This document shows, piece by piece, positions 36,387 to 47,727 of a stretch of 64,000 nt of DNA. Source of the DNA: Oxytricha trifallax (Eukaryota; Ciliophora; Spirotrichea; Sporadotrichida; Oxytrichidae); NCBI GenBank assembly GCA_000711775.1, contig ARYC01000277.1:1-64000 (forward strand). The letters are read 5' to 3'. Every line of letters begins with the position of its first letter. The first letter of the stretch is position 1. Below the pieces are notes generated by a model. That model made no database searches, had not been told where the DNA came from, and worked only from the letters and a program-made list of their open reading frames with translations. A program made the translations under genes and the position numbers.

Positions 36387-37446
36387 ATGCGAGACTAAAT
36401 AACAAGCTTTTGGGGTCTATTTATGATGAAGAGTATATAGATTTAGTGTTTAAACTGCATTATGGATATGATATGTATAGTGAATAAGTCAAACCAATAC
36501 TGAACTATAAGTCTATTGCACTGCTCTTAAAGCGTAGTCCATCAACTGTTCACTCTCACTGCTTGAAAGCAGTGTAATTAAAGCAATAATAGCTGAATTC
36601 TTAGCCTAAGAGGAAGTCAAAGTTTCTATAGAAGCATATTGACTATCTTATTAATGAAAAAACTTTGAAGAATTGGGCTCACTTCTCTCTCGACTAACGA
36701 GCTATTATGTTTCACCGCCAGTTCCCTGAGTTGAAGATCTCTGCATAATCTGTTGCAAACATTTAAAAACGAAACGGTATCTCTTACAAAGGTGTAAATC
36801 GTATCAAGAAAGTAATAGATTTCACTCTGCCATTTCACAACAAAAACTTAAATTACATTTATAATTAAATACAGAGAGCCTAATAGAATAATATTAAGTT
36901 CATTCATGCTGACGAGGCTGTGTTTACCTTCAACAATTTCATCTAGAAGTCTGGTATAAGAGGCATAGTAATATAGAAGTATATGACTAGAAAGTCAAGG
37001 TATAAAAAATGGCAATTCTTGGAGGTATTAGCGAGGATGGTGGTTAAGAAACTTATGTTATTCATCCTCGCTCTATTAAGACAGAGCAGTATATTAAGTT
37101 CTTATAGCACCTGAGAGAGAAGTACCCTGAATAAGAGATTATACTGTTTGTTGATAATCTTTCAGTTCATAAGACAAAAGATACAAGGAAGAGTTATGAA
37201 CAACTTAGAATAACGCCAGTGTTCAACGTACCTTACAGTCCATAGTTTAATGGAATTGAATTCTACTGGGGTATGCTAAAAGGTCATTATAAGAAACTGC
37301 TGCTATACCACCTGATGCATGACCTACCTATTGATACAGTCGATTTTATAAAAAGTTCAGCTGAGAGTTGATAATTAGTTGGCTAAAAGTGTGCTAAAGA
37401 AGGGAGAGTGAATGTATATAAATAAGTTTTAGAGTTAAGTTAATGA
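36387..37446 (+). pseudogene. TBE 42-kDa transposase (DD34E), copy 2
   Basis: Runs from ATG 36387-36389 to TGA 37444-37446, about 353 codons. The catalytic residues are Asp at 36911-36913 (FIHADEAVF), Asp at 37153-37155 (ILFVDNLSVHK) and Glu at 37258-37260 (QFNGIEFYWGM), giving DD34E spacing. Compared with copy 1 it has a one-base deletion after the start, another near 36955 (copy 1 reads FIQKSWYKRH) and two-base and one-base losses near 37370-37385 that place a TGA some 25 codons before the normal end. It belongs to the Tc1/mariner-IS630 superfamily. The gene converges on the 22-kDa gene. Confidence 0.92.
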
Positions 37447-37455
37447 ATATTTAAG

Positions 37456-38243
37456 TCACATTTAAAACTCTTTGGTGAGAGCTGGCTTCTCTTTCTTTTC
37501 TTCTACTTCTTGCTTCCCTCCTCCAAGGTTTCTTCTCTTGCTGCCAGCTCCAGCATCTAGGTTCATTGACTCTGGCGGCATAATATTTGAATAAAGTCTC
37601 TTGCTAACTTCATGCTTCGTCTGCGACTTTCTCTCTCTGTGAAGCTTGCTCTATTCCTTCATCAAAAAGATGCCAGTACCAGATTTTTCTAAAGAGTTAA
37701 GCTACAAATCTTACTTAAAATATAAGAGTGCTTCTGCAGCTCTGATAGCCAGCTCTCACTTATCTTGATCCCTTGTTTGTCCTTATCTTCTGAAGAGATG
37801 CTGTACCTTTTCTTATGAGATTCTTGAATAATTTCTTTCAAGTAATCACCTTTAATTGTTGCAAGTATACCAAAGAAATAGTTTCTTTCAGGTAGTTTAT
37901 TTGACAACTGCTTCTTAGTAGGCAGGTACAGCGAAACCTCTGGGTCATTCATGGCATCATCATATAAGTTAGTCACTGAGATTTCTGGATAGTTTGGGAT
38001 CTCTGCAAACTTTACATCTTAAGTTTTCAATGCTTTCTTCTCTTCGCAGAGTATGGCTCTTAGAAATGAAATTTTAGTACCTTCCATCGTTGGCAAGAAC
38101 AAACCAACTACATAATCAAGATTAGCCACTTTGAGTTCATTACCTTGCTGCACCAGGTAGCGATGCAAATCCTCCTTGCTTCTAAATCTTTGAATTAATT
38201 CTTGTGCTTGCACTCTTTTCATTGCATCATTCATTGACTCCAT
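37456..38243 (-). pseudogene. TBE 22-kDa protein, copy 2
   Basis: ATG at 38241-38243 opens MESMNDAMKRVQAQELIQRF and runs 193 codons (about 22 kDa) to a TGA near 37665, through segments such as VVGLFLPTMEGTKISFL and LPERNYFFGILATIKGD. A second frame overlaps its end and continues LEKSGTGIFLMKEQSKLH, MNLDAGAGSKRRN and GGGKQEVEEKKEKP to TGA 37456-37458. Copy 1 conserves that tail, so either intact copies encode a longer protein or there is a separate small frame. Function unknown; no motif recognised. Confidence 0.8.
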
Positions 38244-38855
38244 CTTGTTTACAGATCTAAGAAATGATATTCAAATTTAAGTTTATTGATTTCAATTATT
38301 TACCTCTGTAAAACTTACTATTAAATATGGGCATCCTATAGGAGGTCAACCTCTTAGAAGGATATGGAGAAAGTTTTGAGAACTGGTTTCAAACTTGAGA
38401 GATTGATATCAATTTCTACTGTTATAGTTCCATATTTTTAAATTTAAATTGGTACGTACTTAATTAGGAGCAGCTCCTAAAATGCTAGTACTTAATTAGG
38501 AGCATTAATTAATGCTAGTACTTAATTAGGAGCACCCTAATTTTAATCATAAAATCATAAAATACCTCCTAAAGCAGTACGTACTTAATTAGGTGCACCT
38601 CCTAAATCGGTACGTGCTGTAATCAACTTATTATTTATATAAATAATGGTTACTTTCTCGCCCATATTTACAGCTGGATCGTCTCTTACTGCCCATTATT
38701 CTCCTCTAATACTCTAAGATCTTCCCTATAAACTTGTATGCCTGCAAACCTCTCATATAAGCTCTCAGTTTAGAGGCAGTTTTATAATATTAAATTCAAA
38801 TTTAAATATGAGCGCTAACATTTTAAGAAAAACAACAGCACTTCCATCAAACTAA
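38244..38855. repeat. TBE internal spacer with repeated palindromic GTACTTAATTAGG motifs
   Basis: The non-coding gap between the divergently transcribed 22-kDa and 57-kDa genes. At 38450-38625 the motif GTACTTAATTAGGAGC occurs four times (once as GTACTTAATTAGGTGC), several in the context GGTACGTAC or flanked by GCTCCTAA, so that neighbouring units can pair (GGAGCAGCTCC at 38466-38476). The position between two divergent starts suggests a shared promoter or protein-binding region; this is inference. Confidence 0.65.
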
Positions 38856-40255
38856 ATGAGACTTACCTTTGGCAGCAATAAAAAGTGTGATAGCTGCGAG
38901 ATGAACTCTCATAAAGAACTACCAGAGCTATCACTTGAGGTCTCTGTTATTAAAATAGAAATTAATAATAGAAAATAAATGGCAAACAAGTGTGTGGGAG
39001 ACAGAGAGGAGGAGAAAGGTATTAATGAAATTCCTACACAAACTGAAGAAGCTGAAGTCTATTTTTGTGAGCTATGTGAGAGAGATTTTGCTCATAAATC
39101 ATGCTGGTACAGACATAAGAAAGAGCATAGAGAAGCCAAGCCCACTGTATACTTAAACCATGATAAAATAGATGGAAAGTATGACTGCTTTGAGTGCCAT
39201 AAGCAATACTCTCATACAAGAGACTTGAAGAAGCATCTATTAAAAGCTCACAAGAAAGATATAGAAGTTGAGAATCATGAAGTTGAGCTGAAGCTTCTCA
39301 ACAAAAGAAAAGCGAGGGAATATTCTAAGGTCGTAGTGCCTGAATAAGCAAGAGAGTTAGAGTACGTTAGGAAGGCACGCAACCAACTGACCTCTGAAAT
39401 AACAAAAATTATGATCAAGATTCAATACAAGAAAATACCTGTTCTTGCTTAAATTGAGCTAGATACTTCTCTTTAAAGCTACCTAATATTAGAAGACTCC
39501 TTTGATAAGAAAGTTACCAATGATCATCAATACGCATACAAGGTGTATCCCTTCAACTATCTCGTAAGTGATGATAAATATTAAATGGAGTTTACAAATG
39601 AGTATCAAGTACTCACTCAAGCAAAGTTTAAAGAGTGTAGTTACTTAATCAAGCTAGATGCTGTTCTCCTTGCCAAGGATCATGTTGCTTTCAGGCTCCC
39701 ACTCTATGAAATGACTCTAAGAGATTTCATAACAGATCAAAGGAATCATAAGTAACTTGCTTTGATAGCAACTCAGACCATACAAGGCATTAAAGAGCTT
39801 CACAAGTTAGGGTTTGTTCACAGAGATTTAAAGCCAGAAAAATTATGATAAACTTTTCTCCAGTAAGAGTAGCAATAATCGATTTCAACAGAGCCTAAAG
39901 AGTGGAAGTCTCAAGGCTTGGAACTGTAATGGGAACTCAAGGCTATTATCCAGAAAGAGAAGACTGGAGAGATCGCGACTTTTAGTGGGATGTGTGGGCT
40001 TTAGCAGCAATAATAATAGAGTGCGATATGCCTCACAACGATTACTACTCTACAAGGTGCGAGAAAGATGCTAAGTAAAGAATCAAGTAGTTTATAGACA
40101 AAACCAAACTATCTCAATCAATAAAACATATGGCAGAATCAATAATAATAAAACAAAACTCAAGATCAGACATATCAATAGAGCAGATAGAGCTGTGGTT
40201 AAATAAGATAAACTTCAGACCTCTCCCACATGATCCAAAAGTGCATTTTGAGTGA
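38856..40255 (+). pseudogene. TBE 57-kDa zinc-finger / protein kinase fusion
   Basis: ATG at 38856-38858 (MRLTFGSNKKCDSCEMNSHK) gives about 467 codons to TGA 40253-40255, the size expected for the 57-kDa TBE protein; an inner ATG at 38979 would lose the CDSC motif. Two C2H2 fingers follow (CELCERDFAHKSCWYRH near residue 71, CFECHKQYSHTRDLKKH near 111). The kinase domain has a candidate Lys (YAYKVYPF), the catalytic loop HRDLKPE, the metal-binding motif as DFN rather than DFG (IIDFNRAQR), and an activation-segment GTQGYYPERED. A one-base deletion at about 39848 (PE|MINFSP) breaks the frame. Role in transposition is not known. Confidence 0.9.
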
Positions 40256-40511
40256 TTAAATTAAATACTTACTATAGATTTCACATTAAAACCTATTAAT
40301 AACCAACCCCTAACAAATTCCCTACAAATCAAAGCACTTATAAACCTCATTAAGGGGTTTTGGGGTTTTGATTAAAGTCTAGATAATTTTAAATTCTCTA
40401 TCAAATGAGCCCAAGATCGTTTAAATTGGCGAACTTTAACTGCAACTAATTTTGATTTATTTTTAATTTAATTAATCATAATTTTGTAAATTCGAATGTA
40501 TTCCTACAATA

Positions 40512-43500
40512 CTCATGATATTCTAGTTTTCTTTTCTGTCATCAAGTCAGATCATATTTGTTATTATATCAATTTTAATTTGTTCCATCCTTTGAATGTC
40601 TATCAATCTCTATTCCTTAATTATCTTTAAGAATCTTGCAGGGTCACCAGCAACACTGATCAAGTTGCAGCTTTTTAGGTGACTGTAATCCACGAATACT
40701 TTGTGGATATTTCAGTAGTGGCTCATCCCATAGTTCACTATCATCCTGCCCTAATTGATTGCCATCATCATGTCCATTACATTTTTTCTTAGAAATAATT
40801 TTGTCCTATTCTATTTTTACTTCACGTTTTGTTTGATTATTTCTGGGGCTTTGGTTGGTTTTATAAACTGGTCCAAGTCCATTTTTATTTTGTTCATGTT
40901 CTTCTGAACCAAGTCCCGAATAATGTCACTTGTGTTGGTGTCCTTTAACTATGTGATATTTCTGAATATTACTGTTAGGTATGTCTTTCGATGTCTTAAA
41001 TGCTATTCTCTTCAGCTAAAGTTCCATCTTTTCTATCTCTTCGCATTTTCTGTATTAAGTTGCTACCAATGGTGTGTATTTGTAAATTAGTAAAGGTCCT
41101 ATTTGTGCAACCATTATCGTATAAAAAGATTATGGGATTATTTGACTTGGTTAGTTTTTGGTATAACTCAGTCTTCTATATAAATTCACTTTAAGCATTT
41201 TTAATTAGTTATTGTGTGTAAACAATGATTTAATCCCATATATTTGGCTTCTTCCACTTTTGCAGTTCCCTCTACTTGGTAAATGTTCTCGAATTTCTTA
41301 GAATCGTATAAGAATACAGTTTTCTTCTTATTGAGTTTCAAGTTGTGAGTCTTTTCTATTTCCTTAAAGCACTCTAGCACTCGCTTGAATCAGTCAATGT
41401 CATTAATATATATTAATAAGTCATCAGCAAGTGCCAATAGTTTCCCTTGTTTTATTAATGACATTAATTCCGGTAATTAACATAGCGCGTCTTGAAGGTA
41501 AATGTTGAATAACATTGGCAATAGTCTGCTGCCTTGAGCTACTCACTTCTCCGTGTTGATTTCTTCTTCCTCATATTTATTTTGTAGTTCTTGTATAGTT
41601 CCTCTATTAGTTTTATTACAGTCATGTCTTTCCCATTCTTCACTCTCCTTTTTAAAATCTCTATCATTTTGTCATTCGAGACCGAGTCTTATGCTTAGTG
41701 CAAATCTACAAGCAAATAGGCTTCTCTTTTGTTGCTTTTTTTGGATTGCTATTTATGTTTCAAAATTCTAATTAGGTTGATGTGGGTACTTTCATTTTCC
41801 TTGAATCCCTTTTGATAATTCCCTGTTCTCTGAATCTCACTTATGTTTTCCTAAACTTTGCTTATGATTACTTTTCTACTATTTTACTTAGATGAGAATT
41901 CACTATAATCGGCCTGGTGTTTGAAATATCAGTGTATTGATCTCCTTGTTTTTTACTTGGCAGAATTAATCTTCCCTCTTTAATGTATTCGGGTATTCTT
42001 ACCGAGTTTAATCATTCTGATATTCTTTAGCATACTGTTCTTCGGATAATTTCTGATTTATTTAATATCGATCATAAATGTTTCAAATAAAAAAATAGTA
42101 TAAATTAATTATTAACAGAAATACATTAATAATAATCAAGATTAATATTAATATAGAATTATAGGATTTTGCTTAGAGCAGCATCTCTCTGAAAACTAAA
42201 AATATTTTCTTACAAAAAATACAAGGTAAATAAATATATCAATAATATCTAACATAAAACACGAATTTCACTCTGAATTTTTAGAATTACAACTTATTTC
42301 AAGTAATTTATCTAAAGTTTAGATTTTTGATTATAAAATAGCGCGCTTCCAATAAAATAGAAGATCCGTTATAATCTAAACTAATACAACCTCAGCACAA
42401 TGACATTTAGAAAAATTAAAATAAATATAATTGTGGTTGAAAATATCAAACATTCATTTTTCTTATTTGTATCTTTATTATATGACTTATTTATTTGAAC
42501 TATGACAATTATAATGTAGTTTATTATACAAATTATAATGCATGCGAGTTTTTTTATTATTTTGTATCAAAATAATTCCCAATCTTTTGTATTTTATCAA
42601 CATATTCCCATCGAATCCATCAAGCCCAATTGCCTTGTTAAAGTTGCCTTCCTTGATACCTTTTTCCCATATCTTCCAATTAACATAAACTCTCGTCCTC
42701 TTCATTTGTCATAGTAGCATCGATATTGGTTCCCGTTGTCTATCCTTTTATTCTATCGTCGTTGAATAAGTTAAAGTACAACTCCATAATTTCTATTTAT
42801 GTTGCCTCACTCATTTCTGTCCTCTCTTCTTTATTGTTAGTTCTTTGATAGTCTAAGACTATTTTTGACTCTTTGTTAGTCTTTTAACTAGATAGAAGAA
42901 TCCTTTCAGATCATTTCTATCAAGGCAATGTTCCATATCTCTGATGGCATCCTTCTATTGCATCTTTGTGTCTTGGGATACGTTGCTAAGCTTTCCATTT
43001 TTGTTTTTGATTGCCCATTTTGGAGGTTATTGGTACCAGTTCTTTCCTCTGTAATGTTTTATTAGCCTTTGAAGCAATTCTAAATTAGTTTGTCTAAGTC
43101 TGCTGGTGCTAGTTCTCTTCCTTCTTCCACGAATGTCTTCCAGCATTCCTTCCTGATGTCCGAAATTCTTTTTCTTTTCTCTTTGTCTATTTTAAATCGT
43201 TCTCATAGAATTTGAACTTTAGTTTAACTTGAACTAGTTTGTGGTCTGTGGATTAAACTTATTCGTTTCCCAACTAATTGTCTCAACATTCGAGTAAACT
43301 TAATCAATTGGTTTCCTTTTTAATGAGTTTCCACTCCTAATGGAATGGATTCAATAAGCCCTTCTCTCTAAAGTCTTTTCCCGATTTCTTCTATATGGAA
43401 GTTGAAGTCTCCCATCACTATTATTCGTTGTTTCTGGCATTTTTGTTTTAATAATTTTATCATGTATAGTAGCCTGTTCTAAAATTCTTAGACTTCATCG

Positions 43501-44159
43501 TTACAATAGGGGGAATGTATACTGTGAAATGTGCAAAAGGAATCCTCCCACATTTAGAGTTGTCCATGCGATGTACTTCCTCAGCGTTGTTATAGTTTTC
43601 ATTTGGTATTATCCATTATTTAATACGAGCACTCCTCTATTTCTAGCTAATTAGGTTTGTGCTATGTTTTTTGTTATTAATCTAATTAATCTTTACAGTC
43701 TTGTATGAAGTCTGGGCGTTTTTCCTTAATGTCTCTCATCATCTAATCTTGTTTAAGCTTTGAGCTGATTCCTCTCACATTTAGTAAGCAAATGTTTAGC
43801 TCTTAGTACTGCGCTGCTATTCGCATTTTTTTGCTGATTATCTAATCCCGTAATTTACTCCTTAAGCTCTCTGCGAATCTATCTGTTCTTCTAACCCAAC
43901 CTTCAACTTGTCTTTTAGGATGTTAGAAATTAAGTTGCCTGCCATTTTTCGATGTAGCATTGAATCTGTCTAAATCTTTGTAGCTTTATTGTTTGGTTTA
44001 GACGGTAAGGTTATTGTTTTGGTAAACATTTGAGTATTGGTTTGAACATTTAAAATGGTATTATACTGATTTCTGAGTTTGATGTTTGCTTTCATCGTTT
44101 TCCTCAGAGTATACTGGTAGTCTTCTTCGCTTTTACTGAACAAGCTGTGTTGCCTCCAT
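40512..44159 (-). pseudogene. LINE 2 endonuclease-reverse transcriptase, main part
   Basis: ATG at 44157-44159 (MEATQLVQQKRRRLPVYSEE) corresponds to the LINE 1 start. Endonuclease motifs NVRGISSKLKQ (about 43775) and VMGDFNFHIEE (about 43410) and the RT boxes AQGSRLLPMLFNI (about 41525) and LLALADDLLIYIND (about 41425) are present, so the catalytic A-D-D is intact. The frame is broken by the 42066-42585 insert, several small indels, and the MITE/TBE insertion at 40509. The last roughly 30 codons continue at 36026-35930 (IFRIAYMKKQEKMYDE) to TGA. Confidence 0.85.
42066..42585. other. AT-rich insert within LINE 2
   Basis: The alignment with LINE 1 around 30630-30660 requires about 520 bp of extra DNA here. 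The insert is AT-rich and non-coding. No inverted-repeat ends or target duplication could be resolved, so it may be a small transposon remnant or an IES-like insertion. Edges are approximate. Confidence 0.5.
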
Positions 44160-44180
44160 CTAGTCCCGCTTTTTCCCTTT

Positions 44181-45387
44181 TGATTTTAATTAATTTATAG
44201 TGAAATAATAAAATGATCATAGTAGTATGTTACCCAGGCTGCAAATTCTAAGTAAAGTTGGCATGAGTCATAAAATTTATAGAAATAAGAAAAAACCATA
44301 GCTAAAGAAAGATATCTTTAGTCTAAAATAAAGGGATAGTGATTAATCAGTAATGGTAACATGACGAAATAAAACAAGGAGATCACATCCAAAAATAAAC
44401 AATAGAAAGATGACAAAGATGATTTTAGGAAATGTACTTCATAAACACAAGAAACTAAACTGTATGATACTTTCACCCATAGTCATTTATGAAAGAAAAA
44501 TAAATCATATAGAAAATTACATTTACTTATCGAACTGAAAATATAAATATTAAAGATGTAAGAGTAATCAAGATGATACATTAAAGTAATATTAATTAAG
44601 TAGGTTTACATAATTACAGGTCACCTCAAGATTTCCCATGACTCTCTATCGATGACTTGAAAACCCTAAAATACAATGTTTTTCAAACTTCATCGTCAAT
44701 TCCCACAACAAAACTCAAATTGTCTGTATTTTTGGGCATTTCGAAGAAACGACAAAACGGATTTCATATTCGTGTCTAGCGAGGTTTAAAGAATCAAGAT
44801 CATTATTGCTTAAGATGATTCTAGAAAGAAACAAGTCAACTATATAAAAAGATAATTTAAAGATTTACTATTTTATAAGTGACCAAAAGCTCGAGGGCCT
44901 TGATCTGAAGCGATTTTGATATGAATAATCGTTTAAAATTTTTACCACATTAATACACAATTGTTAATGAGTTCGATATTAGTGGATTAACATTATTCTA
45001 TGTCACCTCGTTAATTTCAGTTTTCTCTTTATCAATGTCTTGAAATTAAAAAATATTGTAATATAAACATTTTGATTTTTCGTTCATGAACCTGAATTTT
45101 GTTTTTTTATTAAGAAACCAATCTTTGAATTTCACTTTTATAAAAACAGTTTAAGTCATGAAAAGAAATGCTAGAATTGGGCGATCCTAAGTATATTTTG
45201 ACCCAAAAGGCTTGAGATATATTAAAAAATAAATAAGTTGAAGGCTTTATATCTTATCTCATATCATACTGAGTAATCATATTAACTAATGGAGGCAATC
45301 GTTTATCCTTAATATAATATGAAGATATAGTAAATTGACTATATCTCAATTAAATAATGACTGCAGAGTGTTATTAATATTTATAGC
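44181..45387. other. AT-rich stretch upstream of a coding island
   Basis: No gene supported. A slightly GC-richer patch at 44620-44770 contains short plus-strand readings but nothing that could be delimited. Confidence 0.5.
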
Positions 45388-46070
45388 AAACCATTTGGAG
45401 TAAGCTATTGAAAAAGAATATATCATCCTGATTATTTCAAAGAACTTGTTGAACATACAAGTATATTATTTATGCTCAACATTGAAATTGAAGATACTAT
45501 GAAGGAGATTGGAAAATCAGGACTCACTATCATAAAAAAGAAACTGAAAATGAAGTTAGAACATAAAAATGTGATGATCTGGGAGCAATCAAACATAGCT
45601 GATGTCAAAAACAGACATTTTTAAAACAAGAATTGGAGATTTTAATCTTGAGAAGTAATTACAGACAGAATTTGAGCAAATGTTCGATAGATAAGAGGGC
45701 AATCTTAACGATAAGAGCGAGATTATGACTCAGTTAGACAGAATATTATTAAAAGAGGAATCAAAATAACAGCAAGTGAAATAAACTTAACTAGGCACAA
45801 CAATTGGAAAGGAAATCGACAGTAATGTGCCAAGAGATGCAACTGGAAATGCAAGAAAAGATAAAATAGAATATAAGAATCAATCATTGGAAAATAAGAC
45901 AAATTAATTCATGAATAATCGAGTAGAGTAGAAAGAATTGCTACACTCTTTGTTTAAATAATTTATTAAGAAATTGGAATTATTTTCTTTATTTTACTTA
46001 ACTAAGCTGCCTATTACTTCCATTTCTATAAAAGATTTAAAGTTATTTTATAATTTTGCTTAATTAATTA
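45388..46070 (+). CDS. Coding island 1: unknown acidic/Gln-rich protein segment
   Basis: A frame reading RIYHPDYFKELVEHTSILFM, then EIEDTMKEIGKSGLTIIKKK and HKNVMIWEQSNIADVK, shifts by one near 45612 into KTDIFKTRIGDFNLEKQLQT, EFEQMFDRQEGNLNDKSEIM and TQLDRILLKEESKQQQVKQ, and stays open for about 150 codons. Composition is clearly less AT-rich than the flanks. No signal peptide or known motif. Likely an MDS or a decayed germline gene. Confidence 0.45.
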
Positions 46071-47293
46071 ATTAATTTTAAAATCATTATCCATACTAAA
46101 AAGTCAAATATTAGTATATATTAAAACTAATATTTCAATATTGTATCACAAAGCTTTACATAAAAATATTTTTATATTAATTTCAAACTTAAATTGATGA
46201 CTCAGGCTAGTAATTACATAAGTTAATTCATTTTAATTATAATTATTATTAAATTTTAATTGCCTTCTTATATTATAAAAAATACTACTGATTTAAAAAA
46301 TAAAAGCTAATTTTTAAATTAGAATTAAAATATAAAAAAATCATTATTATAATATAAAACCTTATTATACAAAAAATTACTATATTACACTATAAAAATT
46401 AGAAAAATAAATGTACATATTGTGAAAAAATGACTATTCTATTTAAATCTATTGACTGAAGTTTAATTCTTTTGAATAATATCATTAAAGTTTTTGATAT
46501 ACCACTAAGGAATTTGAATATTTATTTGAGTGCCAACAATGAATTTCGAATAAAATCAATTAATTATTATATATTGTTATTCTGTGATTCCTGAGCAGCT
46601 CTTTCAAAAAATTAGCAGTACTGAATTGACATAATTAAGGAATTTCTCATTCATAGGTATTTTTATTAGTTTAAATGCATAATACTATGATAAATCAATT
46701 TAAAATTAATAAACGAAATGAATTGAAAATTGCTCAAGTAGTACTTAAAACAAGTCCACTCCCTTCTCTTTGTTAGATAAACTCGAGTCTGAATATCTTA
46801 ACGTGAAAAGTATTTTTTTTTGAAAAAAATTTACAAGTGTAGATGAAAGCCTTGTCTATTATCTAATACTATAATTCAGTATAATTATTTTTTCAATCTG
46901 ATTAAAAAACCTAAACAAAACTAGAATGAAATTTTATCATCAAACTTGCCATAATTTACATATGTAAAAAGATTCCTCGTAAATAAAGATGTCATAAAAT
47001 TAAGTAAGTAATTCAATACCTTAAATTGTATTTATAAGCCACAATTATAAAATTAATAACTCAGGAGACACTCTCACTCATAATACAAGGTACTAGTTAG
47101 TTACAAATAAAATATAAACATCTTTGTGATAAATCGAGTGACTTCAATAGAATGAAGATATATCCTCAAAATCACAGAAACCCTGCGAAATCATAATCCC
47201 ATAGTCTCTTCTTTGCTTTCAGTAATCATCAAAATATAAAAGCATTAAAATAATTGCAAATGTAAATTCATTATAATATAATAAGCTTTAAAA
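46071..47293. other. AT-rich stretch between coding islands
   Basis: Nothing recognised apart from TTAATTAATTAATTAATTTT at about 46056. Confidence 0.5.
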
Positions 47294-47727
47294 ATGAGTA
47301 TTGGTTTTCTAGCATCACTCTTGCGCTCTAAAACTAAGCTCTCTTTCTAGATATATTTGACAGCCATCAGCAGAATAGGAATGAGAAATAGATATCAGGA
47401 GGATTACTCAGCGGAGGATGATTACTACGAAAGAGAAATGACCATTCTAGAGACCAGACGTTGACCTCTCTCTTCCAGAAGATTTCAGACACAAATATTA
47501 AACTAAAAGGCCAGAGCACTGACTGGAATTCTTCAGCTTAGTTAAAGTATTCTCTCTTCGAATTCAACTGTTACTATAGAGATTTCTTCTAATGGTGCAA
47601 GTATTTTGGAAAGATGCGGCGAAATCAATACAGCTTTAGAAAGAATTTACATAAAAAGATACAGTTGCTCCTAAAGTACTAGCGACAAGACTACCTACTC
47701 CCAAAACTGATACTAGCCTAGCTTTGA
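47294..47727 (+). CDS. Coding island 2: about 145-residue protein of unknown function
   Basis: ATG at 47294-47296 opens MSIGFLASLLRSKTKLSF and continues MRNRYQEDYSAEDDYYEREM. After a frame change near 47440 it reads DQTLTSLFQKISDTNIKLKG, QSTDWNSSAQLKYSLFEFNC and YYRDFFQWCKYFGKMRRNQY, ending LLPKLILAQL at TGA 47725-47727. Aromatic and Cys content and GC level mark it as coding. One break is required. No family recognised. Confidence 0.45.

Larger units (their letters stand above)
36308..40370 (+). mobile_element. TBE transposon copy 2, full length (4063 bp)
   Basis: Both ends carry the telomere-like 17-mer CAAAACCCCAAAACCCC (inverted at the right end) followed by a matching terminal inverted repeat of about 75 bp. 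The ANT target duplication is ATT (36305-36307 and 40371-40373). It holds the three genes known for TBEs: transposase (+), 22-kDa protein (-, convergent with it) and the zinc-finger-kinase 57-kDa protein (+). Length and gene order fit published TBE1-type elements. Each gene has one or more small indels, so this copy looks inactive. Confidence 0.96.
36029..40509. mobile_element. Palindromic MITE, young copy, split by a TBE
   Basis: TTGTAGGAATACATTCG at 36029 pairs with CGAATGTATTCCTACAA ending at 40509, flanked by TA on both sides (36027-36028, 40510-40511), a Tc1/mariner-type target duplication. Without the TBE the element is about 415 bp. Its arms are nearly perfect inverted repeats of over 200 bp each, meeting at a short loop near 36235, so the whole element is a foldback palindrome. 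No ORF. The TBE lies in the right arm. The high arm identity implies a recent insertion compared with the relative at 23653. Confidence 0.88.
33150..44180 (-). mobile_element. LINE 2: same family as LINE 1, interrupted by three insertions
   Basis: Same order as LINE 1 on the minus strand: endonuclease-RT frame from 44159 down to 40512 and then 36026 to 35930, and the 3' ORF from 35781 to 33220. Aligning to LINE 1 shows inserted DNA at about 42066-42585 (AT-rich), 36029-40509 (palindromic MITE carrying a TBE) and about 34460-35413 (TIR element with an ORF). Subtracting these gives nearly the LINE 1 length: endonuclease-RT about 3.23 kb in both. Its 3' end lies some 900 bp from the 5' end of LINE 1, in the same orientation. 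Confidence 0.87.

Noticed and set aside
36626-36838. Minus-strand ORF opposite the TBE transposase
   Set aside because: It is antisense to the well-supported transposase frame; the match in copy 1 only reflects DNA-level similarity.
39034-39219. Minus-strand ORF opposite the zinc-finger region
   Set aside because: Antisense shadow of the 57-kDa gene, which has clear C2H2 and kinase motifs on +.
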